Assembly (NCBI GenBank): GCA_012295225.1
Contig: WMKK01000006.1
Location: 682,001 to 746,000, forward strand
Origin: Ostreococcus mediterraneus
Taxonomy: Eukaryota > Chlorophyta > Mamiellophyceae > Mamiellales > Bathycoccaceae
Length of the DNA stretch: 64,000 nt
Reading direction: 5' to 3'
A program made the position numbers and the translations under genes. Below are positions 47,195 to 56,159 of the stretch, piece after piece. How positions within the stretch are numbered: the first letter of the stretch is position 1; each line of letters starts with the position of its first letter. The notes under the pieces are model-generated. The model saw only the letters and a program-made list of their open reading frames with translations, had not been told where the DNA came from and made no database searches.

Positions 47195-48211
47195 TTACAT
47201 AAGCGTCAAGGCAGTTTGTGCGAGCGTTAACGCACCAATCAAACCAGCGTTATTGCCCGAATTCGACGGAACGATGTAATTTTCTAATCCTCTAGCAGTC
47301 GTGAGTTCGTCCAGGGACATGTAGCCGGCGAGGAGTTTCGGAACGAGCGCTCGAATTTTGTCAAATAAAATTGCGCGCTGCATGATTCCACCGCCCAAGA
47401 CGATTCTCTCTGGACTCAGTGTGAGCGACAGCGTGACACATAACCCAGCAAGATAGTGTGCGCACGCATTCCACACCTCGTCATCGTCACCCAAATCTTT
47501 GAGCTCGCGCGCCGTGACTCCGCGCCTCGCCGCGAGCGCTCCGCTGCTCACCATTCCTTCAACACAATTTCCATGAAATGGACACGTGCCGCAAAACCCG
47601 TCGTTCAGCATACCTTGTACATGAACATGTCCTGCTTCGGGGTGTAAGATTCCATGGACTGGTGCGCCATTCGCTACGATACCGACGCCAACGCCAGTTC
47701 CGACAGTTACATAACAGCAAGACGTCTTCATCGTCTCGCCTTCTCGCTTGAATCTATCATACTCAGCTATCGCAGGAGCGTTGACATCGGTGTCAAATCC
47801 AATAGGAATGTTCGTTTTCGGCGTTTTCAATCGTGCGCGTGACACCCAAGCGTCATTACCATCGCCAAACAACGCGCCCAACACGTCGACGTTTGCCCAG
47901 TTGGGCTTTGGCGTCGTCGTAATAAACCCATATGACTGTCGATCCACGCGCACATCCACGGGCCCAAACGTCGCCACACCTATGGCGTCAACATCACTCG
48001 CGTGTTCTTCAATCCATCGTCGAATGTTCCCCAGCGTTTCCTCGGGCGTCGTCGTCGCGAACTCTTCTCTGTGGCACACGCAGGACACATCGAGCGGTGC
48101 TCCATCCTCATCGACGATCGCCACAGCCACAACCCAGGTCGTGCCTCCGCCTTCTATGCCTAAAAACCTTCGTCGTCCTCCTCCTCGTCGTCGCTCGCTT
48201 GACTCCGTCAT
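47195..48211 (-). CDS. ROK-family fructokinase (bacterial type)
   Basis: 338 aa, ASKHA fold. FLGIEGGGTTWVVAVAIVDEDG is cut here to its core: the phosphate-1 loop IEGGGTTW, then TTTPEETLGNIRRW, ATFGPVDV, TTPKPNW, FDTDVNAPAIAEY and VTVGTGVGVG. A zinc-site region HPEAGHVHVQG is followed by FCGTCPFHGNCVEGM, giving His plus three Cys ligands. This order is that of bacterial ScrK/YdhR-type fructokinases rather than plant PfkB fructokinase. It probably phosphorylates fructose or another hexose in the cytosol; no transit peptide is visible. ATG 48211 is preferred to GTG 48271. It may have come from bacteria; codon use looks normal now. Confidence 0.88.
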   Translation of the reverse strand: MTESSERRRGGGRRRFLGIEGGGTTWVVAVAIVDEDGAPLDVSCVCHREEFATTTPEETLGNIRRWIEEHASDVDAIGVATFGPVDVRVDRQSYGFITTTPKPNWANVDVLGALFGDGNDAWVSRARLKTPKTNIPIGFDTDVNAPAIAEYDRFKREGETMKTSCCYVTVGTGVGVGIVANGAPVHGILHPEAGHVHVQGMLNDGFCGTCPFHGNCVEGMVSSGALAARRGVTARELKDLGDDDEVWNACAHYLAGLCVTLSLTLSPERIVLGGGIMQRAILFDKIRALVPKLLAGYMSLDELTTARGLENYIVPSNSGNNAGLIGALTLAQTALTLM

Positions 48212-48455
48212 GGTCCAATCTCTCGAGCCCCGAGCGAAAGTGCCGCGGCGCACCCGACGACATCGAGCCACCGGAGCAAACGCGAGGCGTCACGAGTCGG
48301 ACATGTGGCGCCCATCTGGGATTTCCGAGGTCTTTCCACCGTTCACGACTCGACGCGATGCCCCCCACACGTGTTTCAAGGTTTTTTTTATGTGGCGACA
48401 CCCATCGTGCACGTGTGACCCATACTTTACCACCGATGGGGTAGATGTGTGTGCA

Positions 48456-48462
48456 TATAAAT
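48456..48462 (+). promoter_or_regulatory. TATA box of RPL37
   Basis: TATAAAT, 85 bp before the RPL37 ATG. With a usual TATA-to-start distance of about 30 bp, transcription would begin near 48487, leaving a leader of about 60 nt. Confidence 0.55.
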
Positions 48463-48471
48463 GTGACACAC

Positions 48472-48490
48472 CCGACCGACCGACCGACCG
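48472..48490. repeat. (CCGA)n tetranucleotide repeat
   Basis: Four full CCGA units and a partial fifth, just downstream of the RPL37 TATA box. Likely polymorphic. Confidence 0.85.
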
Positions 48491-48546
48491 GACCGTCCAC
48501 GAGACGCGCGCGCGCCCATCGACTCGGTCTCTTTGTACGACGCACC

Positions 48547-49273
48547 ATGGGTAAGAAAGGAAAGGGTACTGGTTCGTTCGGTTCGCGCCGCAACAAATCC
48601 CACACGTTGTGCAGACGGTACGTTGGTATTCTGTGTATCCCTTTCGTGATCGCCAATAGATGGTGGACGAGGACGCGCGCGCGCTGCGACGTGGATGCGC
48701 GCGCGGGGTGACCCTAGTAGGGCTTTGCGTGTCGCGAACGACGACGACGACGACGAACGCGCGACTGACGAATGGGTGCATCGCACGCGACAACACAGAT
48801 GCGGGAAGCGGTCTTATCACATCCAAAAGTCCACGTGTGCGGCTTGCGGGTATCCGTCCGCGCGTACGCGTAAATGTACGTCTTCATCCGATGCGCACCC
48901 CGGCGCGATCGCCCGCGCCGCGTGCGAAGTTTCGCGATGCGGTTTCGCGCGTCATGCGCACTCGCGACGACGACGATGATGTGCGTGATGACTGACGATT
49001 GATTCTTACGTGTTATTTCTCCGTAACAGACAACTGGAGCGTCAAGGCGATCGGCCGTAAGACCACGGGTACTGGCCGCATGCGCTACTTGAAGACTCTC
49101 CCTCGCCGATTCAAGAATGGCTTCCGTGAAGGTGCGTTCTATGCAGAGGTTTCTTGATGAAGGCCGTTGGCTCGATCGACTCGCGAATGGCGTACACCGC
49201 ATGATACAGCGTACTGACGTATAGTTTTCTCACCGCAACAGGCACCGAAGCCGTCTCGAAGAAGACCGCGTAA
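48547..49273 (+). CDS. RPL37: Cytosolic 60S ribosomal protein L37 (eL37), four exons
   Basis: Exons 48547-48617, 48799-48875, 49030-49131 and 49242-49273 give 93 aa. The spliced protein reads [20 protein letters not shown], then the zinc finger with [10 protein letters not shown] and [16 protein letters not shown], then [28 protein letters not shown] and a short AVSKKTA tail. Exon phases 2, 1 and 1 all join in frame, and the four zinc Cys come from exons 1 and 2. Introns are 181, 154 and 110 nt, each with an ACTGAC motif upstream of an ACACAG, AACAG or AACAG acceptor. It is the most intron-rich gene in the window, as is common for ribosomal proteins in these algae. Confidence 0.95.
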
Positions 49274-49477
49274 GCGAGTAGGGGCGAGGTTCGAGGTTTA
49301 GCGAGTTAGGGCGAAATCGTCTGCGTGGGCGATTTTCAAGTTCTTGTAGGGTGAGACGGTTGTTATGAGACATCAAGGTTTTACTTAAAGTTACGCTTTA
49401 CTCTTTTACAAATCACATCCGTTGGCGGCTTGGATGTAGCTGTGCTAACATGAAATTTCCATGCGCGCAAAAGCGCG

Positions 49478-50422
49478 CTATACGATGTTGTTTGCCTTCA
49501 TCGCCGATCTCACTTGCTCAAGGGTAAGGAACATGCATATGTTCCATCCACCTAGACGAGCAAAGTTGGGTATAAATCCGCCGTAAAACGCCATCGGGCC
49601 TTCTTTAGTCATCGTCTTCACGCAGCAATCGACAAATCCCTTGTACTTGCCAGTTTGGTCACCCATGACGCGAGACTTGACGACATCAACCGGAGACCCG
49701 ACGCAGCATGCGACGAACCCGGCGCCTAACGCGCTCAATATATGCGTAGGCACGCTATCACTCATTCCAGCCTTCAAGAATGTTTGTTTGAATTGATCAT
49801 ACGATGCCAGTTCCGCGGCGTTGATGATGGAGTTGCGCATGATATTCGGAGTCAACCCAGTCCAGAGCGCGGCGACGCCCTCTTGTTTGGCGATAATTCC
49901 GTACGCCGAAAGAGCACTCGGATATCTCTTCGGAACACCAGCGGGAAGCTTACCTTCAGCTTGCATGCGAACCTTGACCAAATCAGTTGGTGAAGCGACC
50001 ATGATGGCGAGCGCGCCGGTGGTTAATCCGGCGGCAATCTTCATGGATAAAGGAACGTCACCAACGTGGTCTTTCCCGACGTAGATCTCCTTGATAGGCT
50101 CGTACATCCCAATGCGCAAACCACCAAACAAAATTTGTCGATGTATCCCCGGCGTGATGCCCTTCCACAACGCCCCCGCGCCCTCCTCGCGCGCAACCGT
50201 CGCGAGCGTACCAATCATTCCTCGATACTTTGGCACCGCCTCTGACGATATCCTCGTCGCCCCCTGAAGCTGTAATCGCACTTTCGCTGTGTCCAAGGGA
50301 ATCGTGCAAAACTCCGCGAACGACGCGCTAAACGCCGACGCGCACAGTCCACCGACAAACGGACTCAACATCGGTGTGCCCACCGCGCCTTTGACCGCCT
50401 TCGCTCCATCACCCCCCGCCAT
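49478..50422 (-). CDS. UCP1: Mitochondrial uncoupling protein (UCP/PUMP) carrier
   Basis: 314-aa inner-membrane carrier with three repeats, each with a P-x-D-x-x-K/R-x-R motif: IPLDTAKVRLQLQG, SPTDLVKVRMQAEG and SPVDVVKSRVMG. Plant UCP wording is strong: FAEFCTIPLDTAKVRLQ, KYRGMIGTLATVAREEG, LWKGITPGIHRQ, GGLRIGMYEPIK, LTPNIMRNSIINAAELASYDQ and NICMFLTLEQVR. It carries dicarboxylates or aspartate and protons. ATG 50422 (MAGGDGAKAV) gives the family start; a GTG-initiated extension upstream was rejected. It diverges from the IsdG-like oxygenase gene, 271 bp apart. Confidence 0.93.
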   Translation of the reverse strand: MAGGDGAKAVKGAVGTPMLSPFVGGLCASAFSASFAEFCTIPLDTAKVRLQLQGATRISSEAVPKYRGMIGTLATVAREEGAGALWKGITPGIHRQILFGGLRIGMYEPIKEIYVGKDHVGDVPLSMKIAAGLTTGALAIMVASPTDLVKVRMQAEGKLPAGVPKRYPSALSAYGIIAKQEGVAALWTGLTPNIMRNSIINAAELASYDQFKQTFLKAGMSDSVPTHILSALGAGFVACCVGSPVDVVKSRVMGDQTGKYKGFVDCCVKTMTKEGPMAFYGGFIPNFARLGGWNICMFLTLEQVRSAMKANNIV

Positions 50423-50693
50423 GTCGCGCTCGTATCCGTCGAAAACGACACCCACGCGTTTCACGCACGCGTTCGCACCCGTGTCGCACCGCGCTCGAGT
50501 CCGTCGCGCGTCGTTGTGACCACCGCACGCGTCATATGAAATCTCATCATCAATCGAAAACCACAAGCTAGGGTTGTACACTATACCCTGAGTACCGTAC
50601 TGTACACCTTCGAATCCGATGTGTGTGATTTACCCCCCACACACCACGTATGACGTCACAGTGCGACGCGGCGCGCATTTGGATTAGCGCACA

Positions 50694-51632
50694 ATGGCGA
50701 CGACGACGACGATGACGATGCGACACGCGACGATGGGTACGCCCGTGCGAGCAAAACCCACCACTACTCGCGCTCGCAGACATCACGCGCGCGTGGTGGC
50801 GAGCGCGGACATCATGGATGAAGTCGGCACGATGGTGATGAAGGATGGGATGCTTGCGCGCGAGCGGTACGTGGCGTCCAATCGTTTCCGCGTGCAGGAT
50901 GGAAAGGGACCAAAGTTTGAAAAACGTTGGGCGAATAGGCCGTCGCGATTGAGTAAGCTTGATGGTTTCCGATTTTTCACGCTCATGAGACGCGTGGACG
51001 CGGATGAGTCGGCCAAGGATGAGCCAAACTATGTGTCGTTTACGATTTGGGAAGGTAAAGATGGTTTCGACAAGTGGCGCAAGGGCGATGCGTTTAAGGA
51101 AGCGCACGGTGGCGGGACGATTTTCGGGTTTATGGACATGCTCGTGAGCTCGTTGATGATTTTAAAGGGTGGTCCGCAACCCGCGTTTTACGACGCTCTT
51201 TTACCGGTTTCGAACGAGCTTTCGGCGACGACTTCTAAGTGGCAAGCTGAAGACGGTTGGCGTCAAGTTGCGGCTGATGGCGAGAAGCCAGTAGATGCTG
51301 ATTGCTTCGTGGCCATGAACCGATTCAAAGTGATTGAAGGCAAAGAAGCGGCGTTCGAGAAGCGCTGGGCCGAACGCGAGTCAGAGCTCAAGGGGACTCC
51401 CGGCTTTGTGACCTTCGTGTTTCTTCGCCGCGATGCTGTTACAGCAGACGATGGTTTCAATTACTCGACGTATACCGTGTGGGAGAATCGCGGCGCGTTC
51501 GATAACTGGCGTGCGAACGGCAGTAAGAAGGCGCACGCCAACGCGTCTGACGCGGAGCCCATGTTTGAAGGTCGCCCATCCGTCGCTCTTTATGAAGGAA
51601 TCTTGGCGCTTTTGTCTCCCGCTGGAGCGTAA
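50694..51632 (+). CDS. Tandem ABM-domain protein, IsdG-like heme oxygenase candidate, plastid
   Basis: 312 aa. A Thr/Met/Arg-rich transit peptide (about 1-38) is followed by two antibiotic-biosynthesis-monooxygenase domains, at about 58-165 and 205-305. They share the pattern 'V-A-x-N-R-F-x-V...F-E-K-R-W-A-x-R' (ASNRFRVQDGKGPKFEKRWA and AMNRFKVIEGKEAAFEKRWA) and end in 'Y-x-x-x-T-x-W-E...F-D-x-W'. Each has the Asn and Trp typical of IsdG-type heme-degrading enzymes, and the Chlamydomonas LFO1 protein is the nearest relative I know. The first domain carries KEAHGG, where an axial His would lie; the second has KKAHAN. Heme cleavage is inferred, not certain. Confidence 0.78.
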   Translation: MATTTTMTMRHATMGTPVRAKPTTTRARRHHARVVASADIMDEVGTMVMKDGMLARERYVASNRFRVQDGKGPKFEKRWANRPSRLSKLDGFRFFTLMRRVDADESAKDEPNYVSFTIWEGKDGFDKWRKGDAFKEAHGGGTIFGFMDMLVSSLMILKGGPQPAFYDALLPVSNELSATTSKWQAEDGWRQVAADGEKPVDADCFVAMNRFKVIEGKEAAFEKRWAERESELKGTPGFVTFVFLRRDAVTADDGFNYSTYTVWENRGAFDNWRANGSKKAHANASDAEPMFEGRPSVALYEGILALLSPAGA

Positions 51633-51684
51633 ACGCAATTATCGCTTTTAATAAACACTTTATTGTACACGTATCTGCTAATAA

Positions 51685-54600
51685 CTAAATGATACTCAAC
51701 GTGGAGAGTAACTCTTCGACTTCAGGAGCGGCGGTGCCGACGTCAAGCTTGTTGTTGAGGACTCTCAAGATGTATTCGTGCGAGTCTTCAAACGTTGCTG
51801 AAAGTCTTGAAGCGTCGTCTTCGCTGATTGAGCCATCGCTAAGCTGGCACGCAAAATACTCGCATGACACGGCCAGAATTGTCCGAATCTGTTCGGCGAG
51901 CAGCGTCCATGTGGGATCTGGCGACACCAAACATTGCCGACTAGCAACGTTCAAAAACTCCTCGTGAGCGGAGCGAATGTCGTCAAGGGTCAGCGCTCGG
52001 TCAACACTTTCGAGCATTGTCTCCCATTCCGTGTCTAGGATTCGCAAAAATACATAGCGATACAAAGACGAAATGAAGCACTTCAATCGCGGTTCGAATC
52101 GTCGAGCTACCGGCCCACCCAAGCCATTCCCAGGCGCACGCCTAATTTGCTCAGTCCAACGCGCGGTGGAAACGTTTTGAATCGCAGAGTTAGCTCGACG
52201 AAGCTGAGTGAGAAACACCGTAATATCATTGTATTGTGCCACAGCACTGGGCGGAATCACGATACTGTGCGGCCATTGAACGTCGAAAGCGTACCTCAAG
52301 GATGCAATCTTTTCTAGCGACCCTGTTCCGATAACCACTCGAGAAAAGATGTTTCGTTCAGCTTCAGGGATAATTTCAATGTTGACACTACGATCTTCAG
52401 GTAAGTGTCCTGAAATGTCCATGGCGAATGCATTGTCGAGTAATTCATTCAGAGTGGTTTCATTCCACTTTGAATCGATTTTATCCGGATCGTCGAGAAT
52501 ACTGAAGATGGAAGTGAAGAAGTTGTTTGCGGCGTCGCCAGCCCCCCCAAGGAACACTGCGCGCAAGACATACAGTTCCTTTTTGATAAGCCACACGTCT
52601 CGTAAGCGTTGAACCAATTTTAGTTGGACCTCTTTTGCTCGATTATCGATATGTGATATCAGTGACTTTTGTATCAATAGATTCATTGGGCACACGGGGA
52701 TTTGCGTCGTCAAAGCCACGTCAAGCCACGTATCAAGGGCGTCAACAGACGACTGAAGTTTACTTTTTGACGAGCCTTGGGAAGACGATACCACTCGCGT
52801 TGGCCTCGATATGACCTCTCTAACTATAGAATTCGTAGAAACACCACGAATGTTGATGAGATTAGATGCATGACCAAAAATATCCAAGATTGGAGTCTTC
52901 GTTGGTGCACTAAACTGCCTCACCGCATCTTTCGCATGTACGCCATTGTCACCCACAACGCTGATTGCCTGCGACTCTGCACGCATCATGTCAAGCATAC
53001 TATCGATAAACAACACACCAATATGCGTGTCAAATTTTGAAACGCTTTGAGAATGTCCGGCTTCGGTACAGTGCAACAACTTGAGCGACCGTCCGACATC
53101 CAAAATGTTTGATGTCAAACCACCAAGGAATCGGGGCGTTTCAACGTCGTGGCGAAGAACATATCCATGAACCCAGTGTTCTTTGCTACCAACTTTATCA
53201 TGAACGGAAGGACCTGGAGCGATGAACAGCTCACCAGCTGGATCGTCAAGTAGTCCAAGCGCAAGCCAACGATGTAGGCTCGCGAGGTACGGCTGGATGG
53301 TGTCGATAAATACACGCAGCATTAGAGTGAACCCGTCGATATCTGCCGCCGCTTGATAATCAGAGATTAAATCATACAATGTAGATAAACAATGACTCGC
53401 AGCCTCAGCTGCCGGAGTATTGTCAACTGGAAAGGCCATTCGTGCGGCGCGCTCAAGAGAATCAACTTTTGATTCAAATAAGCGCACGGTAGTGCGGAGT
53501 TCCAAAAGCGTCGGTTTACCTTTATTTTCGATATCATCCTCTGATAGTCGCGTTTCAAGAGGAATCAATTTACGCCTGAGCACGTGCGCTTGCTTGTCGA
53601 GTGCCTCTGCAAACGCTTGAATCGTTGGCCCGCACTTCTTTGCTTTGACCTTCATCATTCGCAAGCGCTCCAAGTCTTCAGCAACGCAACGAATGGACGT
53701 CAGTGCACCTTCTATAGTTCCATGGGAAACGTGTGGCAAAGACACATGTTCAAGATTGCTACTCCCCAAGCTAAGGGCGTGTAAAGCGCCGCTAACCAAA
53801 CTCGACTCACTGGGTAAGTGTTTAGCAGACGCGGTGGCGAGAAACGCGTCGCCACCGCGGCGTTCATTCGTCATTCGTAGCGCCGTTTGCAACGCGCGCG
53901 CTTGTGACACAACATCAGGAACAAATTCATCTCCAATGCAAAGGGCCTTTGCGCTGGACGCACTGACTTGAATCGCCTCCGCATCACCTCGTAAATCGTC
54001 TCGCCATGAAAATCCCAAGTCGTCGACTTCAGTGATGTCAACCGCAGTTTGGGCGATAATACCATCGTTTTCATGATCCATCGCATTCTCGTCGTCATCA
54101 TCCGACCATTCCGATAGAGTCGAATCACTCACAGCTTCGCGTTCACGCGCTTCGAACGATGAAGACGTTGATAATGCGTCCTCGTCCTCGCTGTCGTAAT
54201 CCGCTGCGCCGCGCCTAACCGCCGCCGCGCCCTCTCCCTCGCTTACAATCCCTAATTCCCTCAAATTTGTACTCAACGGTCGACGTGATAATCGTAACAG
54301 CATCAATAAAATCTTTTCTCCCAGCTCTGCACCATGCACGTCACCTCGCCACGTCGTTGACGACGGTTCCATGCTCGAGCTCGTCTCTTCGCGCGCTCGA
54401 GTCAGCGCTTCAATCTTTTCCTCCAATACTCGCACCTTGTCTCCTTGCGACGCAATTGTCAACTTCTCCAGCACCTCACGCACGTCTACATTCATCACAT
54501 CTCGTCCATCGCGATCGGCATACGTGTGCACGTGCAAGTGATAGTCACAATATCCTCGACACAGTTTAAAATTTTTGACTCTGTCAGCATCATCGCTCGC

Positions 54601-54687
54601 CTTGATCCCGGTAACGTTCGTGATCAATCGGTCGGTGAGCGCATCGATGCGCGCGCGACGCGCGTCTTCACGCGCCGCGCTCGCCAT
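51685..54687 (-). CDS. GCP5: Gamma-tubulin complex component 5
   Basis: 1000 aa, Spc97/Spc98 family, gamma-tubulin ring complex at microtubule-organising sites. The GRIP1 half contains LASLHRWLALGLLDDPAGELFI, then YVLRHDVETPRFLGG and NILDVGRSLKLL. The GRIP2 half contains VWLIKKELYVLRAVFLGGAGD, FDVQWPHSIVIPPSAVAQYN and FISSLYRYVFLRILDTEWE. The 'KELYVLRAVFLGGAGD' and long acidic N-terminal insert (about 160-230, DYDSEDEDAL) agree best with GCP5. The ATG at 54687 is unambiguous. It converges on the oxygenase gene with 52 bp between stops. Confidence 0.85.
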   Translation of the reverse strand: MASAAREDARRARIDALTDRLITNVTGIKASDDADRVKNFKLCRGYCDYHLHVHTYADRDGRDVMNVDVREVLEKLTIASQGDKVRVLEEKIEALTRAREETSSSMEPSSTTWRGDVHGAELGEKILLMLLRLSRRPLSTNLRELGIVSEGEGAAAVRRGAADYDSEDEDALSTSSSFEAREREAVSDSTLSEWSDDDDENAMDHENDGIIAQTAVDITEVDDLGFSWRDDLRGDAEAIQVSASSAKALCIGDEFVPDVVSQARALQTALRMTNERRGGDAFLATASAKHLPSESSLVSGALHALSLGSSNLEHVSLPHVSHGTIEGALTSIRCVAEDLERLRMMKVKAKKCGPTIQAFAEALDKQAHVLRRKLIPLETRLSEDDIENKGKPTLLELRTTVRLFESKVDSLERAARMAFPVDNTPAAEAASHCLSTLYDLISDYQAAADIDGFTLMLRVFIDTIQPYLASLHRWLALGLLDDPAGELFIAPGPSVHDKVGSKEHWVHGYVLRHDVETPRFLGGLTSNILDVGRSLKLLHCTEAGHSQSVSKFDTHIGVLFIDSMLDMMRAESQAISVVGDNGVHAKDAVRQFSAPTKTPILDIFGHASNLINIRGVSTNSIVREVISRPTRVVSSSQGSSKSKLQSSVDALDTWLDVALTTQIPVCPMNLLIQKSLISHIDNRAKEVQLKLVQRLRDVWLIKKELYVLRAVFLGGAGDAANNFFTSIFSILDDPDKIDSKWNETTLNELLDNAFAMDISGHLPEDRSVNIEIIPEAERNIFSRVVIGTGSLEKIASLRYAFDVQWPHSIVIPPSAVAQYNDITVFLTQLRRANSAIQNVSTARWTEQIRRAPGNGLGGPVARRFEPRLKCFISSLYRYVFLRILDTEWETMLESVDRALTLDDIRSAHEEFLNVASRQCLVSPDPTWTLLAEQIRTILAVSCEYFACQLSDGSISEDDASRLSATFEDSHEYILRVLNNKLDVGTAAPEVEELLSTLSII

Positions 54688-54840
54688 GGTTGCGCGAGCG
54701 CCGTGTCACAGAGACGACGACCGCCAGCCGTGCGCCGACGTCTAAAGATGCGAGCACAAAAAAGTGACAAGTGACAAAGCGAGCACAAAAAAACGCGACA
54801 GACCGCGACGCACGGCTCGCGCCCGTCGTACATTTCTTAC

Positions 54841-55788
54841 ATGGATATGTTTGCGAGAAGTACCGCGCTCGCGTCGTCGTCGTTCGCGGCGGCGGCAGCC
54901 GCGGCGGCACGAGGGTGTCGCTCGAGCGCGCGTCAACGCCACGCTCGAGCGCACGCGCGGCTCGAGAACGACACACAAATTCGCCATCAGCGTCGCCGTA
55001 CGCGCGCGCGCGCGACAAACGGGGAAGACGAAGATGAGTTTGCGATATTTCGATTCACGTTAGGCATCCCTGGGTTCGACGACGAGGACATACCGCGCGC
55101 GGTGGGCGTGCTTGGAGCGGTTGGGTTGTGCGCGAATCACGCCGCGGCGTCGGCGAGCGTTATCGCGAGCGGTGCGCTCGAACGAAGCGAGACGATCGGT
55201 GTGGGGCTTTGCATAGCGTGTATGTTAGCTCCAGAGCTTGGTAGGCGATTGAAAGGCGCGAAAGGACGGGAGAAGGCTATCGGGGAGGATGTCGACGGAG
55301 GCGCGAGCGCGGTGTTTGCGCTCGGCGAAGACGAGAGCTCGAGCGTGAAAGAAGACTGCGCGTGGGCGACGTATGCGATATTAACAAATACAGTCGCCAC
55401 TGGAGTAATGTTCGTCAACGCACGAGGCGAAGTGAGCGTCGTTCGTGGCACAGCACGTGGACGAGACGATGGAGGGGTCGACGCAAGCAAGTCAGAGACG
55501 CTACGTCGCGTGACGCTCGCGTGGACCCAAGCCACCGCTGCGTCCTCCGCGCCCACTTCCCCGCCATCTGAATATTTCCCCACCCGTTGGGACATTGATC
55601 GCGTCGGTGCAAATACCTGGGCATTCCTCCCACCTGCGGCTGAAGCCATTGCCGTCGAGCGCGCCCCGGCGGGCGGCGCGCTCCTCGTCTGGTCTGACGC
55701 CGCCCGCGCGTTTTCTAGAAAAGATCGCGCCTGGTTCGCCGCCCTCGCGCGTAAACTCGACGCATCCACGTCTTCGTCGATGGCGTGA
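54841..55788 (+). CDS. Cytochrome b6f assembly factor CCB2/CCB4-like, plastid
   Basis: 315 aa. An Ala/Arg-rich transit peptide of about 60 residues is followed by the diagnostic start FRFTLGIPGFDDEDIPRAVG shared by CCB2 and CCB4. These thylakoid proteins attach the c-prime heme to cytochrome b6 (system IV). Two hydrophobic spans follow (GVLGAVGLCANHAAASASV; IGVGLCIACMLAPELG), then a large globular domain with EYFPTRWDIDRVGANTWAFLP and LLVWSDAARAFSRKDRAWF. CCB2 and CCB4 are paralogues and I cannot tell which this is. It diverges from GCP5 with 153 bp between starts. Confidence 0.87.
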   Translation: MDMFARSTALASSSFAAAAAAAARGCRSSARQRHARAHARLENDTQIRHQRRRTRARATNGEDEDEFAIFRFTLGIPGFDDEDIPRAVGVLGAVGLCANHAAASASVIASGALERSETIGVGLCIACMLAPELGRRLKGAKGREKAIGEDVDGGASAVFALGEDESSSVKEDCAWATYAILTNTVATGVMFVNARGEVSVVRGTARGRDDGGVDASKSETLRRVTLAWTQATAASSAPTSPPSEYFPTRWDIDRVGANTWAFLPPAAEAIAVERAPAGGALLVWSDAARAFSRKDRAWFAALARKLDASTSSSMA

Positions 55789-56159
55789 ACACATGAACCC
55801 ACGACCACGCAATCCATCCCTTTCTAGCGCCCTTTCGCGTTGTAAACCAGTATTCCAAGCGTGCGTAGCGTCACCATATATAATTTGTAACGCTCGTTTT
55901 CAACGCTGTCTTGTCGTTACTCGCACGAGAGTTGCCCGTCACGACGGCTGCACTTTTACGCGCACGACCGAGTCGAGGGTGGACATAGGAGCATAAATCG
56001 CGCGTCGTCGTCGTGCATCATCGTTGTCGTCGTCGCGAGTCGTCGCGAGTCGTCGTCGCGAGTCGTCGTATAGACGCGAGAATTTCTTGTGTGGGGGGTT
56101 ACACTTTCGAGGCGCGCGCGGGAGGTTGAGCGTTGGAGGTTGAACGCGAACGCGTCGAC

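Larger units (their letters stand above)
48212..48546. promoter_or_regulatory. Divergent promoter between fructokinase and RPL37
   Basis: A 335-bp region with a TATA box at 48456-48462 (TATAAAT) serving RPL37 and a (CCGA)n run at 48472-48490. The (CCGA)n run lies between the TATA box and the RPL37 ATG, so it is probably in or near the 5' leader. Confidence 0.6.

Noticed and set aside
48108-48826. Minus-strand frames of 178-182 codons over the fructokinase/RPL37 boundary
   Set aside because: Antisense to RPL37 exons and promoter; Arg/Ser/Thr-rich shadow.
52085-52105. tRNA-like GGTTCGAATC B-box match
   Set aside because: It lies inside the GCP5 coding region, and no A box or cloverleaf fits around it.
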